64,000 bases of DNA from Sclerotinia nivalis (taxonomy: Eukaryota > Ascomycota > Leotiomycetes > Helotiales > Sclerotiniaceae): contig JAPEIS010000011.1 in the NCBI GenBank assembly GCA_029531795.1, positions 2,170,001-2,234,000 on the forward strand, read 5' to 3'. Each line of letters begins with the position of its first letter. The first letter of the stretch is position 1. The position numbers and the translations under genes are program-made. Under the pieces are notes generated by a model. It searched no databases. It was not told the DNA's origin and was given only the letters and a program-made list of their open reading frames with translations. Of the stretch, positions 11,508-22,433 are shown piece by piece.

Positions 11508-12918
11508 TGTAAAGAATAGATTGCTACAAATGGAATAGGGAGTTGTTGCTCTATTCTTGAATTCGAATAGGCTCCTCGAGGCAGGTATTACGACTAGCCA
11601 CTGTATATTAGCTAGTTTTCGTTGTATTCTTGGCGCAATAGAAAAGATAACCCACCATCTGCCAGTTATCATCGAGTAGCCTTCGCACCCTCTCTCAATA
11701 TATAGCAAAAGTAGTCGAAATGGTTTAATTGATAAAAACATATTATATATTGACCAAATATCTCTTCATAAAAGCAAGAAAGTTAGCGCCATTCATATTT
11801 CCCATTACTACTCTTGCCTTGCCGCTTGCACTGTTGCCATCGAGGAATGAGTAGCACTATCATTATCAGCCGGTATCTGTCCAATATTACCATAGATTGC
11901 TCTTGCTCCGCCAAAAAAATTTGTTGTCCCTAAGGGAATGACCTGTTGTCTGTATTGCTCCATCTGTTGCTGTCTAGCACAAAAAGAGGCATTATATAAG
12001 AAGTGCCTTTGTTACTCTTCTACCCCTCTTTTTGAGTTATGAATTATGTATCCTTCTCATTCACTTCAACTACTTCCTTCTACTTCATCCATATTCTTAG
12101 TGATACTGTATACCCCGCTTTGATGATATTAATTGCAGATTCTCCACAGTCTCCGCTAATTCATTTGAAGTATTCGTACAGCTTCATACCCAGTTATGCC
12201 TTCTTATGCAATTGGGTGTTTTAGGAGAATAAGAGACCTCACCAATCAACCCGAATGTAAAGGATACGTTTTTATGATACAGAGGATTGTACTAGTCAGG
12301 GATTGAAGATCAATGAAGAGTTTCGGAGCATATGCAGACGTATCCCAGATATTGATCTGATGACAAGGAGAACTCTAATAACAACATCATCCTCTGGAGA
12401 ATACTTGTCAGTCATAATCTTATTCCGCAAATCCTGTATACATCTGCTGATATTATTCTTAGCTTCATTTTGAAGCTTAGTCCCCACGATGTTTTATACT
12501 TCAAAGAAACCAATCAGCCTTTTGAATTATATATAAAGTTTGTGGGGATATGGACTCGTCGAAGGTATGAGAAACTTGATATGGCTATCTCAGAGTTGGA
12601 GGAAATGCCAATGAGTGTATTGTTAATGGATCTATGTTTCACCAAGAACCTCTACATTGGAGATAAAAACGAAGAGAGGATGTTTTATGTGTAGAAGGCA
12701 GGACAGTAAAGAAATGGAAACGGTAATGTCCAAGTTTACAAATGATGAGTGGCAATTCACTATCCTGGCTATCCATTATTCCCTAATACATTATGGGATG
12801 TGAAAACCATATACAAGTTATTCATTTCAGAAAGTTGTCCTTTTGCAGTTTCCACACGCCTTGTTAACATACAATCAATCGTTCATTATCATTATATAAA
12901 AATCACAACTATAAATGA
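11508..12918. other. Gene-poor region with two weak open frames
   Basis: Plus 12470-12694 (75 codons; RRRYEKLDMAISELEE) and minus 12487-12296 (LQDLRNK-like helix, acidic DD patch) both read like protein but overlap head to head, lack clear starts and have no splice partners found. They may be relics of one decayed gene. The rest is AT-rich without recognisable content. Confidence 0.35.
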
Positions 12919-13412
12919 TTAACATCTTTTCCGCATGCTCATTCCATTTACCATCCTACCTGCCCATACCATCGCCTGCTCATACCATCGCCTGCCAATA
13001 TCATCCTGCTTAACTGTGTCATCCCGCTTGCCCATGTCATCCGGCTTGCCCATGTCATCCCACTTGCCAATATCATCCGGCTTGCCCACACCATCCTGCT
13101 TGACTGTGTCATCCCGCTTGCCCATGTCATCCGGCTTGCCCACACCATCTTCGCATGGACCAAGTACCCAATAACACCAATCACATAGGCGTCCTTTTGT
13201 AACACAAGTATGCCCACAATGATAGCATAAAAATACTTTCGTTGATTTCTTATAGTATTTTTCAAAACATTGCTTCGAACACTTGGATTTATCCATTAAT
13301 AACTGTAAATTAAAATAAAAGCTTTGCTTGAACTCACCTCATGACACTGAAATCCAATTATTCCCCAAGAAGAACCATTAGCCGAAGTCTCTGTTGAATT
13401 TTTGATAGGCAT
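12919..13412 (-). CDS. Small Cys-rich (zinc-binding?) protein with hexapeptide-repeat tail
   Basis: Exon 1 13412-13338 (25 codons) and exon 2 13302-12919 join in phase to 152 residues. The intron is only 35 bases, GTGAGT to TTACAG, so the splice is provisional; without it the frame hits a stop. Residues 22-75 carry Cys/His pairs (QCHE, KCSKQC, LCYHCGHTC, LCDWC), suggesting a zinc ribbon or finger. The tail is eight six-residue repeats of the form G-K-x-D-D-M, encoded by an 18-bp DNA repeat, then a basic end. Function unknown. Confidence 0.55.
12992..13149. repeat. 18-bp coding tandem repeat
   Basis: About eight or nine copies of an 18-bp unit of the form CTTGCCCATGTCATCCGG sit inside the minus-strand gene and encode the hexapeptide repeat. 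A five-unit (90-bp) higher-order period is visible, since the DDTVKQ unit recurs after exactly five units. All units are in phase. Confidence 0.85.
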
Positions 13413-14926
13413 GGTTAGGTGTATGGTGAGGATGGGAATTTTGTTGAAGGAAATAAATGCAAGGAAGAAATGAAGTATCTTGTCTCTGAACTGGCTTGAA
13501 TAAGAGCAGTCATCTGTCCTTTTTATATTCAGTGCTCTCAAGAAATATTTCTTCCTAATTCAAATTTAGTCCTTCACTCGGGCTAATGTATCCATTCTCC
13601 TATTTTTCTATCTTAGAAATAAAAAGGAAAAATATTATTCAATTATCTCTAATCTGGCGAATATTCCCCACCACAACTATTGTATCCCGATAAAGATACA
13701 GCTCTAAAATGATTACAGGAACTTGATGATATCATGCAGATGTAAAACGGTCAATGTTATCTAGTACGAAATGCAGAATCCATTTTATATTAATTCTTTA
13801 TGGCAATGTGAATATATCCATTTTGGGTATCCCAGGTAGACAAGGATATAGAGTGAAATAGAGAATATTCAAAGACCCTGGCAATATGGATGAAGGAACT
13901 GAAGTTGATAGTAGGCCTGGCGCTAACTTTCCCCCGTACCCGAGACTAATCAGATTAACTCGTCGGACATTAGCCATTAGGAATGATCTGTCACGGGGCT
14001 AGAACTCTACCATTAGGCCACGAAACCCCTAAAAGGGTAGAAGTAGTTTGATCGGTATCAATACTACTCGATAGAGTTATGAACCCGTGACATGATCGAG
14101 CATCTGCAATTGTTTGATCGATAGGTTGATGCAGTAATCCCATCAACTGTTTGATGAATCTTATATTAAAGAAGTTTAGTATAAATATATATCGTTCTTT
14201 GACAACACAGCTTTTGTTTTAGTCCTACTAATCTTTTAATAAACCATTTACAATAAAAAATAGAATATAAAAATACTTTCTGATTATACAATTTATATTT
14301 TCTTGAATATAATTAAATATTATTCTTTAATTGATAATTCAATCCCTATCTTCCAATCTTGGTATTGTATTAGGCTTGTTATTATTTAACAAGACTTATT
14401 ACAGAAATCTTGGTATAAAAGATGCTCAAAGATTATATACCTGGAATAGAATAATTAATATACTTATAGTGAATATAATAATTCTGATTCTGAACTTTAG
14501 GTCGATGATGAAAAATATTGTTCTTATTAGTAAGAGTCTTATTATACCATTTTGGTTTATGATCTTTAGGTATCTTTTATATAAATTTCTGTGGTATATA
14601 TTCAATTTTTATATACGAGTATTGAGTCTAATTCCACAACGTTTGAAAATTAAGAGGATAATAATGTGATGTTCAAATTTGATATAGCCTGATGGTGATA
14701 GATAAAGCCTTGTAAAAGCAGAGTTTGAAGATCCTTGACGCTACTCACGAATCATCCTATCAAATAAATAGGTACTTATTAATTAAATATAATTCTAATT
14801 TCATATATGATACTTGAAATAAATCTTAGATTCAGAAATAAATAAGGCACAAAACTAAAGTACATGTATCTTGTAGAACTACAAATGAAGAAAAGAGATA
14901 TTTGACTTCCTCAAATCCTTATCATT
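13413..14926. other. Very AT-rich intergenic region with one small LTR-like element
   Basis: Apart from the element at 13989-14092, no gene is supported. The 14331-14669 plus frame is Ile/Leu/Asn-rich in line with base composition and is not accepted. Confidence 0.6.
13989..14092. mobile_element. 104-bp solo-LTR-like element with 5-bp target duplication
   Basis: The element starts TGTCACGGGG and ends CCCGTGACA, an inverted match of the first nine or so bases with TG...CA ends. It is flanked on both sides by TGATC (13984-13988 and 14093-14097), a 5-bp direct repeat of the size left by LTR retrotransposon integrase. On the minus strand it contains TGGCCTAATGG, which fits a tRNA A-box, but no tRNA fold can be completed. 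At 104 bp it is a very short LTR or a TRIM-like derivative. Confidence 0.75.
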
Positions 14927-15359
14927 TCACTCACTAACTCTATCCTCATTCCCATCTGTCCTTTCAAATTTTCCATCGTCTTTTTGATTGTTCAACTTCC
15001 TTAATCGTGATCGAGCTTTTCGAAGGGCATTCAGAACATCGTTAGCATGATCCTCAACATCGGCTCTGCCATCAGAATCCATTGCCATGAACTGTTCAGT
15101 CCAAATCTCTTCGGATGTACCTTTGGATGCTATACGTGCATTCTTAGACAAAGCCGGAAGAAAGTAGTCTTTTTGTGCTAAAGACGAAATTTAGTGATTG
15201 TATTCATGTTGTGTGAAGGGGTAACTTACGACGCAAGGGGCACCGTTTGCCTAAATTATTGACATGACAATTTGCACAGGAACCATGCAGAAACCCATCC
15301 AATACTACAAGGTGATGATCTAACACATTTCGAATCCCGTTCTGTCCGCTCATTGTCAT
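14927..15359 (-). CDS. Small CxxC protein with basic coiled-coil tail
   Basis: Exons 15359-15230 and 15177-14927 join in phase to 126 residues. The intron is 52 bases with GTAAGT donor and TTTAG acceptor. The start may be residue 1 or the Met at residue 3. The Cys motif CANCHVNNLGKRC (near residues 33-45) follows the C-x2-C...C pattern of short fungal zinc-ribbon proteins such as DUF3716. The C-terminal half is a Lys/Arg/Glu-rich helix (DVLNALRKARSRLRKL). It lies head to head with the DUF3723 fragment, 337 bases between starts. Function unknown. Confidence 0.65.
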
Positions 15360-15696
15360 ATGATCCCCCACCTCCATATACCGCTTGATTTGGAAACGTC
15401 ACAATCCGCACTACCTGGCTCACCTAATCTATTTTCGAGCAAAACCTACTGTATGAGAAAAGATACTGTTGTTTTCTGTGGTGGTTGAGCATTTGGGTAT
15501 GCACTGTTGATATTTTCATATTTCGATGTTGGGTGCAAGATGTGTTTGTGAAGGAAAAGGTCTATATAAATGTCTATTGAGGGATAAGTGGTGGGCAATG
15601 CATATGATAGCCGCTATAAAAAACACCATCAAATCATATTTCCACCATTTCCACTTGTTGAATTCATAAAAGTAAAAGGGTGACTAAAATTAAAGG
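15360..15696. promoter_or_regulatory. Divergent intergenic region between 15359(-) and 15697(+)
   Basis: 337 bases between opposed start codons. No conserved box stands out. Confidence 0.4.
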
Positions 15697-16170
15697 ATGA
15701 GAAAATATCAATCGGAAAATCAAGAAAAGGACCTAGAATTAGAAGGGGAGAAAACGATTCGATTTAAAAGTTCTGTGCAGGTTAGATTTGAGGATCTTCG
15801 TTTCCCGAGAAGGAAACCAGATCAAAAGCATGTAAATAGGTTAGAGGGAGTATTCATGAAAGAAGGTTGCAATCAACTCGATATAAGAAATCATATATCA
15901 GCCGTTGTTCATCAGACTCAGCTTGATATGGCATTGCAAGATGCCCAAAAAACGGGATGTATGAGATTAGGGGCTCTTGACTTTCGGCCTTCACTCGGAA
16001 AAAGTTATGTAGAACTTAGGTTTCCTGATGGGATAGAATGTCTGTATGACGTTCACATTCAGAGAACTAAACTTTTCAAAACGGGCACTAAAGATGATCC
16101 AGATAAAATAGCAAAACGTCAACTATCAGGAACTTATAATACAAGTGAACTCCTACATGACAAAGCTTAA
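15697..16170 (+). pseudogene. DUF3723 N-terminal fragment
   Basis: The 157-residue frame holds the start of the DUF3723 family: RFEDLRFPRRK, then KHVNRLEGVFMKEGCNQLD and NHISAVV, in the family order. At the place where the family normally reads Cys-Leu-His-Gly-x-His-Arg, this copy reads ECLYDVHIQRTK, and the WWTVDLY block that should follow is absent; it stops at 16170. The protein is therefore a truncated or diverged copy, since full members are several hundred residues longer. DUF3723 genes are among the accessory genes repeatedly found in Starship transposons. The family call comes from memory of its pattern. Confidence 0.6.
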
Positions 16171-17287
16171 GGCTCCTGTGTTTGAGGCTTGGAGTCTGCA
16201 ATTTAATTCATATTTGCCCCTATATTCCCCATCATCCCTTACTGCCTCTCTAAAACTTTAATTTTCTTAATTCAAATCCCCTTCTCCATCTGCGGACGTC
16301 GTGTCTAGCTTTGTCAGTTGAAGATTATAGGGGGAAAGAATATTAATATACCTATTCTTCTCACATTGGGTGGGTGCTGTAATCCTAGCGGTGCGTACCT
16401 TAAGCCTAGGTCTTGGAGACAGCCGATGATCTCTATTATAAGGCTGTAACTTGGTTCGTGGCATAATGTAAATCTTTCCTCAATGTATGTTTGGAATTTG
16501 ATTCTTGAATACACATCTACTGTAACCGAGGAAGTTAAATACGAGTATAGAGAAGTATTTATGGAAGGGAATTTCCGGTGAATGATAATGTGGTATATTG
16601 TTCAAGGACAAGTTGAAAATAGCAGTCTCGTCTTTCGAAAAGGCAGAGGAAACACCGACTTAAGAAAATTGAGTATTGCAGGCTGAGGGATTTTCTGGAG
16701 TTTTATAGTTCAATGATGTTGTGTATGCCTGCTGGTGTGATATCCTAGCTCCGGGTCTCTTTCAATGTTTTGATTACCAGAGTGAGATCTGTGGGTTTCG
16801 TGGTCGGTAGGAGATGGTGGAGGAGAGGAAGACCGGCTGTTCAATTGATAGAAACTAAAACAAAAGCTAGTAATTGTTATAATAGTTAGATTTTCTAGTC
16901 AATATCTATGATTGTTGATAGGCTGGTATTCTTCCTTGGTTCTTACTGGTATGACTTTGACGATTGAAATCAAGACAATGACGCGAACGAGTTTTCTCCT
17001 TATCCAATTTTTAAGTGATGATGTAGAAGTTTTGTGAGAGTTGGCGACGGGTGAGATGGGTATTTATTGAAGAAGAATGCTGTATAGAAGAATTGTGATA
17101 AGCTTGTTGAAAGTGAAAGGGATTAATAGTGAGCTATGATTGATAATGTAATAGGAGTGAGGCAATCATGAAGCGATGTAAGTGAGGTTGTTAGCCGAGT
17201 GATGCAATGATAGGAGGCGAGTCACAAAAGGTGGAAATTCGGGGCGACATGGTCGGCGACCAAATATAGCAAAAATCAAAGAGGATA
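16171..17287. other. Intergenic; one weak small frame
   Basis: A minus frame at 16464-16267 (65 codons, basic, ATG in a reasonable context) is open but has no family or splice support. The remainder shows no coding signal. Confidence 0.45.
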
Positions 17288-17660
17288 ATGGTACTCAACA
17301 GACGGTGCAGTTGTAGTAGTAAGAAGACTTAATGATTAGTAAGATTAGAGATTCAAATACCTGAAAATCTCAGTAAAAATTATGAAGCTCCCGCACCTAA
17401 CTTACCTCGTGGTAAAAAGCAGCAATTTACAGCATATCACTTGGAGCATCAAAATTTCCCTGAAGTTGGTTTTGTGGCTCCTCGTATGCTCATTATAGGT
17501 AAGCTTATTTCTTGAACTCACATTTAGGTATATAACCTAACTTTAAGTTGAAAAAGTGTCTGCTTCACACAGTATACGAGATGAACTAAGAGATCTGGTC
17601 AGAGATAATTTGGAGAAGAACATTACTACGGTTTTACTTAATTACCAACCAATGAATTGA
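17288..17660 (+). CDS. Putative spliced 94-residue protein
   Basis: The 3' part is well supported: exon 17349-17498 (reading PAPNLPRGKKQQF and NFPEVGFVAPRM), a 49-base intron 17499-17547 (GTAAGC donor, CCTAACT branch) and a final exon 17548-17660 ending in a Leu/Arg/Asp helix (RDELRDLVRDNLEKN). A first exon 17288-17309 with a 39-base intron would give an ATG start in phase, but that intron is short and the exon is provisional. It may be the surviving end of a longer gene. Family unknown. Confidence 0.45.
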
Positions 17661-17914
17661 TAGGTAATTATACCATTTGTAGTGTGGAAAATTATGGTTG
17701 TGGGTTTATAATATTGAAGGTAAATTCTTCGCCTTGCCTGATTAACCATAAGACCCCGCGGTCTGCGAACCGCTTGTTGATTCAGTATGAAGAAAGTACC
17801 TGGAAAATCCAAAATTTGTATCGAAAAGTGTGGCTTCCATAGCCAAGATGATAATTCAAGGTTGGATCCGTAGCGGTTCCAACTTTTCTAGATATTTTCT
17901 CAACCAGTATAGAA

Positions 17915-17941
17915 GTTGTGAATCAGAATCTGATTCACAAC
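17915..17941. repeat. Perfect 27-nt palindrome
   Basis: Thirteen-base arms GTTGTGAATCAGA and TCTGATTCACAAC are perfectly complementary around a single central A. It sits at the left edge of the GC-rich palindromic island. Confidence 0.9.
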
Positions 17942-18115
17942 GGGGCTCCGCGGGGCGGATTATTGCTTTGGTGGGTAATCCATGGATAACCCATTCGCGG
18001 GGCCGGTTATTGGAAAGTTTGAATGGGTAACCCGCAGATTATTTGCGGATTATCTGCGGATATCCATTAATCTGCGGATGATCCATCGATCCGCGGGTAG
18101 ATGGATATCCGAGAT
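17942..18115. repeat. Degenerate GCGGAT / GGGTAACCC island
   Basis: Five or so GCGGAT (or GCAGAT) words and their complements ATCCGCGG, plus GGGTAATCCATGGATAACCC and GGGTAACCCGC, are spaced over about 170 bases in a locally GC-rich patch. Similar patches occur near 32570-32660 and 50555-50680. Each can fold on itself. They resemble decayed ends of an unidentified repeat family. Confidence 0.6.
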
Positions 18116-18502
18116 TCTAAAAGACGACGATCAGTCGCAGAGGCTAACTTTCTTCAAGAACATACAGTAGGATTAGATGTGTTAGCATTCAAGTTGTCGT
18201 TCGTTAGACGCCCATTCAAGGTTAAAAAAAGTAGTGAGACGTTCCATCCTTGTCAAAGACCTATATTGGTCTGTTTTCTAGGCCGGGGGTCCGGGAATAC
18301 AACCTATCGCTTGGACGGAAATGGAATCGGAAAGCGGAGATGTGAAAACCCCGGAGCTGAAAACCGTTTCTGGAAATTTGAATGAGAAAGAGTGTCAATC
18401 TGATATTTTTGGACTAGCGCCAAACATAGTATGAAAGTTGATATAGGAATTTTGTACCTTCTTTTTATTTCTTCATCAAAACCTCTCTACTTTGTGTTTA
18501 TA

Positions 18503-20311
18503 ATGACTACTGTTCGCGCAATTATTCAAATGCTTCAAGCTTATGATGAAGATGATACAATTGAAGAATTGTTGAATGATTCAAAAGTAAGAAGATGAAA
18601 ATTAGTACAAGAATACAATTAACATATTTTTAAGTTTGTGCAGGAGATCACAGAATCGATAAAATTGTTACCAAAGGCTAAATCCATTCTATCTCAAATC
18701 ATACGCAATCAAAATCTGCCAGCAAAAGAAGATACGAACCAAGTTTTGAACTCCATTCGAAAGGTCACGAATATCGAGCTGCCCGGCGAAGTTCTAGGTA
18801 TATACAAAGAATGCCAGCAAAATCCATTGAGATTCTGGTCCTGGGCAGGAATCCAACTTGATCTTACAGCAGATGAAACCAAACCGATTGAATTCTTTTT
18901 CCGTGAGACGTATTTAGGTATCAATAGGCTTGAAACTCAACGTATATGGGACACCATCATTTGGAGATTCTTTGTACTTTTCTTCTATGATCTTGTAAAG
19001 ATTTTCGGCAAAACATATCTTACAATATCACTTGAAAACAAGCTTATAGACATCCTTTCCTCCACAACATCAATACATGACACAACAACAAAAATACAGG
19101 AAAATCTCAGGCGTTGGATTGCTGCCGGATCTCACTACTCCCAACTATCGGATTCATTGGGTTATGGAGCTCCATTTCTATTGCCACTAAGTGTAGCAGA
19201 TAGTACGTGAGTAGCACTTTTTCTTTTAAAATTGAATCTTTCTGACATTCTTAGATGGGAAAAAAAATTGCCTCTTAAAGGTCCTATTTACAAAAGTGCT
19301 GTCGAACATCTCGAGTCTAAGTCCTTCCGCGAAAAGTCGACAAAACTTGGTGCTGATGCTCTTGGAGCGGAGATTCGAGAATCTATACTCAAACCATTTC
19401 GATGGAATCTTTCAACCTTTGAACGAAGCATACAATCGAGCTCATATCGGCATTCAACAAATATTGAAGATAACACATATCAACTAGAAGAAGCCTTTCA
19501 CAATCATAGAGAAAGTGGCACCGAAGCAGAGTCGAGAACTTTTGGCATCCGCTCTACTTCGATAAATGCGTTGCTGAATCCAGCGGAACCCACACAGAGC
19601 CAGCAGTTGCTACTAGTCAAAAATCTATCAGTTGCAATCGGTAGTGAAGCGGGGCTTAGTGGTTATGAACAGGGTTCTACCATCGGTGAACATGCTGAAT
19701 TTGGAAGCAGCAAAGGGGAGAAGAGGGGTTTAGAATCACAGGCCGAAGCGTGCGACTCGCCTAGCAAACAAAGGCGTATTGTTCCATTTTCAGGCCTTGA
19801 TTTATCCCTTTCCCAACCGACAAATGGAATTACACATGACCAAGGAGGAGCGATAGGAAATTCAATTTCGGAAAGGGCAAACTCCGGCGCGGTAATGTAC
19901 ATAGCGGAAATGGCCGAGTTGTGCAAGTTGGAGAGTATTCTCGGAGCGTACCTTTTCAATAATCTACAACAAGAAAAGCAATGTGAAAAATATACTTACG
20001 CTATACGTTTGCATTTTGCTGATTGCCCTGGCGGAGATTTCAAATTGGAGATCTGGTTATGCTCGTCTATCAGACAAGCTATCTTGCAAGTAAAAATGGG
20101 GTTGTTTGAAGACCTGAGGAATACATTGGGTGATTATCTCTTTGAGGGCATGAAGACCAGCAATTGGAGAAAAGAAGAGGAGGCAGAGGGGAAAGCAGAT
20201 TGCACCGATGCTGTTAACATAGTTGGTGATGATGAAAACGATTGCAAGATGGAAGTGATGTTGGGTTTCGAAGCAGGAATAAATTTTCATAACTATTGCT
20301 TTCTTTCTTAG
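18503..20311 (+). CDS. Uncharacterised 567-residue protein, three exons
   Basis: Exons 18503-18586, 18644-19206 and 19255-20311 join in phase to 568 codons. Intron donors are GTAAGA and GTGAGT. Residues 1-215 are helical and hydrophobic-rich, with a stretch IIWRFFVLFFYDLVKIFG near residue 138 that is amphipathic rather than clearly membrane. A disordered middle (residues about 270-420) contains a possible nuclear signal SPSKQRRI. The C-terminal 110 residues look folded (CEKYTYAIRLHF, FKLEIWLCSSIRQAILQ) and end in an acidic tail. I do not recognise the family. Confidence 0.7.
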
Positions 20312-20605
20312 CTAGCCCTTCGTTGCCTTCAATCTGAAAACTGTCTTTATCACAAGGACCTGCTTCCCCGCGAGAAGCATCTTATCTTCTGTATCCTCAC
20401 TTGTCCGACAGGCATCGTAACCTGGAGCTATAACTATGCTGCCACTTCCACTCTTCCATGACATAAATCTTTCATCCTTGGTCGCAGTGAAACTATGATA
20501 TTCAAGATATTCATAATCGCCGTTGATAGTCTGTTCAGCCTGCATTCTTCGCATTAGAATTGGTACAACTGTGGAGATGGATAAAGCTAAGCTCACCTCA
20601 GGCAT
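20312..20605 (-). CDS. Possible small protein, 97 residues
   Basis: Intact frame from ATG 20605 to a stop at 20312, directly abutting and convergent with the 3' end of the previous gene. It reads a hydrophobic N-terminus (LALSISTVVPILM), then mixed hydrophilic sequence with Lys/Arg at the end. No domain is recognised. Overlap with the neighbour's 3' UTR argues for caution. Confidence 0.35.
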   Translation of the reverse strand: MPEVSLALSISTVVPILMRRMQAEQTINGDYEYLEYHSFTATKDERFMSWKSGSGSIVIAPGYDACRTSEDTEDKMLLAGKQVLVIKTVFRLKATKG

Positions 20606-22015
20606 TGTAATTCTCTACCGTATTCTCAGATTCAAAACCTATGCTCTAAATTCTTCTTCTTTTGTAGCAACACAGATCAGCGATGGTAGCAGAAATGCCT
20701 AAGGGGATACGCACCACGCTGGCGAGGTTGGTAAGAAGTGTCAATTTAGATGCTGGTGCGTTTGTTACGGCTTGAGGCGATTGAATTTGGCTGATACGCA
20801 GTTAGCGATACCGGCAGATATAAGTAGCGGAACGCATACCACCGAAGTTCTTTAATCGAGATGAAATTGATGAGCAGGGTTAGAGGCTCGATGTAGGGAT
20901 GAATGCTCGATATCGATGTGGTGTGATAATGCCAAACAAATGTCGATAGAGAGGGCGGGGTTGTTAAAAGATAAATTATTTTACGCACAACAGACGATGT
21001 CGAATCTTGAAATATAAGGCGAATTCAGAGTTTTGATGAAAGTCAAGAAAGTTTTGGTGCAAAAATATAGAAGATATTGAGTGAGAAAAGAATGCGGTGT
21101 TGGGTGTTGTCAAAATGTGAACAAAGTAAAAGAGTTTGTGAGGTCTAAACTTAGGATGCCTTTGGTTTCTGATCAACTATCCGCGAAGTGGCTATGCTAT
21201 CTTTTACATAAGCCACAAGCCCATACAAGCTAACGCCACACCCTACCTTACAATCCTAACGCAGCGGACAAGGATCAGTAGATAAGGAGAGCTTATGTAG
21301 GGTAATTCTAGTATACAGGATCCCGCGTTATAGATGACATTTGAGTAAAGAGTGAGATGGAGATATGCCCAAGTTTATTTCTTCCATAATACATCCTCTC
21401 CAACTATTCCTCCTAATTGACGATTGTCCCTCTATAGGAAACCCCTCGACTCCCCTCCTCCCAATCACCAGCCACCGGAATCCCTTCTTCTTCCCTCGAC
21501 TAAATCCTGTATTGATTTTCTATATATTTGGCACTAAGCCAAAAGTATAAAATTGACACTTTTTCTACTTCAAATTTCCAGAAACGGTTCTCGGCTCCCG
21601 GCGTCTTTCAAACCTCTGCTTACATGCATATTTCTATGATGATAACGGCTATGTGTCATCTGATGTAACATTATAGATTCCTATTCTTTCCAATTCCTTC
21701 AACAGTGTGGTACAGTATTGTAGACCTTTGTTATTTTTCGTAATATGCATGTAGTTTTGTTCTTCTTGAGTAGGGGGAATCTAAGGGTCTCCAGCAAGGA
21801 AGCAGATCAATTGATATATAAGAGGAAGCTTGTATTAGAACGAGGAAACCAGTGCACGCCCTTCTCACCGCAGTACTGCAAATTATTCGGCCACACTTCA
21901 TTGCTCTACTGTATTCTCCTTTCTTTCCTGCTACTCATCTCTGGCTCTAGCTTGCCTGCGTCCTGAGCTCCTTGCGCTTTCATCTACTTCTCTGCTATCT
22001 CAATACATACGTAGG
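20606..22015. other. Gene-poor intergenic region
   Basis: Frames on both strands (for example minus 20746-20988, minus 20976-21176, plus 21365-21550, plus 21745-21966) have no splice or family support. Nothing else recognised. Confidence 0.5.
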
Positions 22016-22433
22016 ATGCATCCTTCTACATCCACCATAATCATACCTGAGGCTTCATATCTACCCACACCACATGTACCCTCTATCTTTCCAGTCCCAA
22101 TGCCTCCCACACCATCCATAGGAAATGATGGCTACACGCATTCCAATACCGGTAAAAGCTGTAGCAGTACTACAAAGATCAGTAATGTCAACGAGAAAGT
22201 GACTGTATGTAATTGAAAGTCCCCTTTTTCTATACAAAAATAACTGATCTAATCCCCAGTACGGGTTTGGCATTTTGTTGGAAACATCACCTGGCTTCTT
22301 CAGAATATCAGGAGATCGTCAAGCTACTGTAGTTGCTTTGGAAAGCCTGGAAACTACTTTAGCTGGAACTGTACTTCTTATCGAATACGATGGTCATTAT
22401 CTAAGAATATTTACTTGGTTATTGATTGATTGA
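22016..22433 (+). CDS. Small two-exon protein, 120 residues
   Basis: Exons 22016-22204 and 22260-22433 join in phase; the 55-base intron has a GTATGT donor, CTGATCTAATC branch region and CCCCAG acceptor. The N-terminal half is Pro/Thr/Ser-rich, the C-terminal half is a beta-like hydrophobic stretch (YGFGILLETSPGFFRISG, then TVLLIEYDGHYLRIFTWLL). No signal peptide. Family unknown. Confidence 0.5.

Larger units (their letters stand above)
17661..18502. other. Intergenic with palindromic GCGGAT-type island
   Basis: The stretch 17915-18115 is full of self-complementary words (see the repeat entries). Open frames across it follow the repeat and are not accepted as genes. Confidence 0.6.

Noticed and set aside
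12900..13170. CRISPR-like array from regular short repeats
   Set aside because: Units are contiguous without spacers, in phase with a reading frame, and the host is eukaryotic.
12935..13174. Plus-strand Pro/Ser repeat protein
   Set aside because: Mirror of the 18-bp repeat; the minus strand adds a Cys-rich domain and a plausible exon 1.
13984..14097. tRNA gene suggested by an A-box-like TGGCCTAATGG
   Set aside because: No anticodon arm, T-arm or acceptor pairing can be completed; the TG...CA ends and TGATC duplication explain the segment as an LTR-like insertion.
14331..14669. 112-codon plus frame rich in Ile/Leu/Asn
   Set aside because: Composition follows the extreme AT content; no domain, splice partner or good start.
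17830..18385. Overlapping plus frames through the palindromic island
   Set aside because: They follow the repeat words and show no conserved protein pattern.
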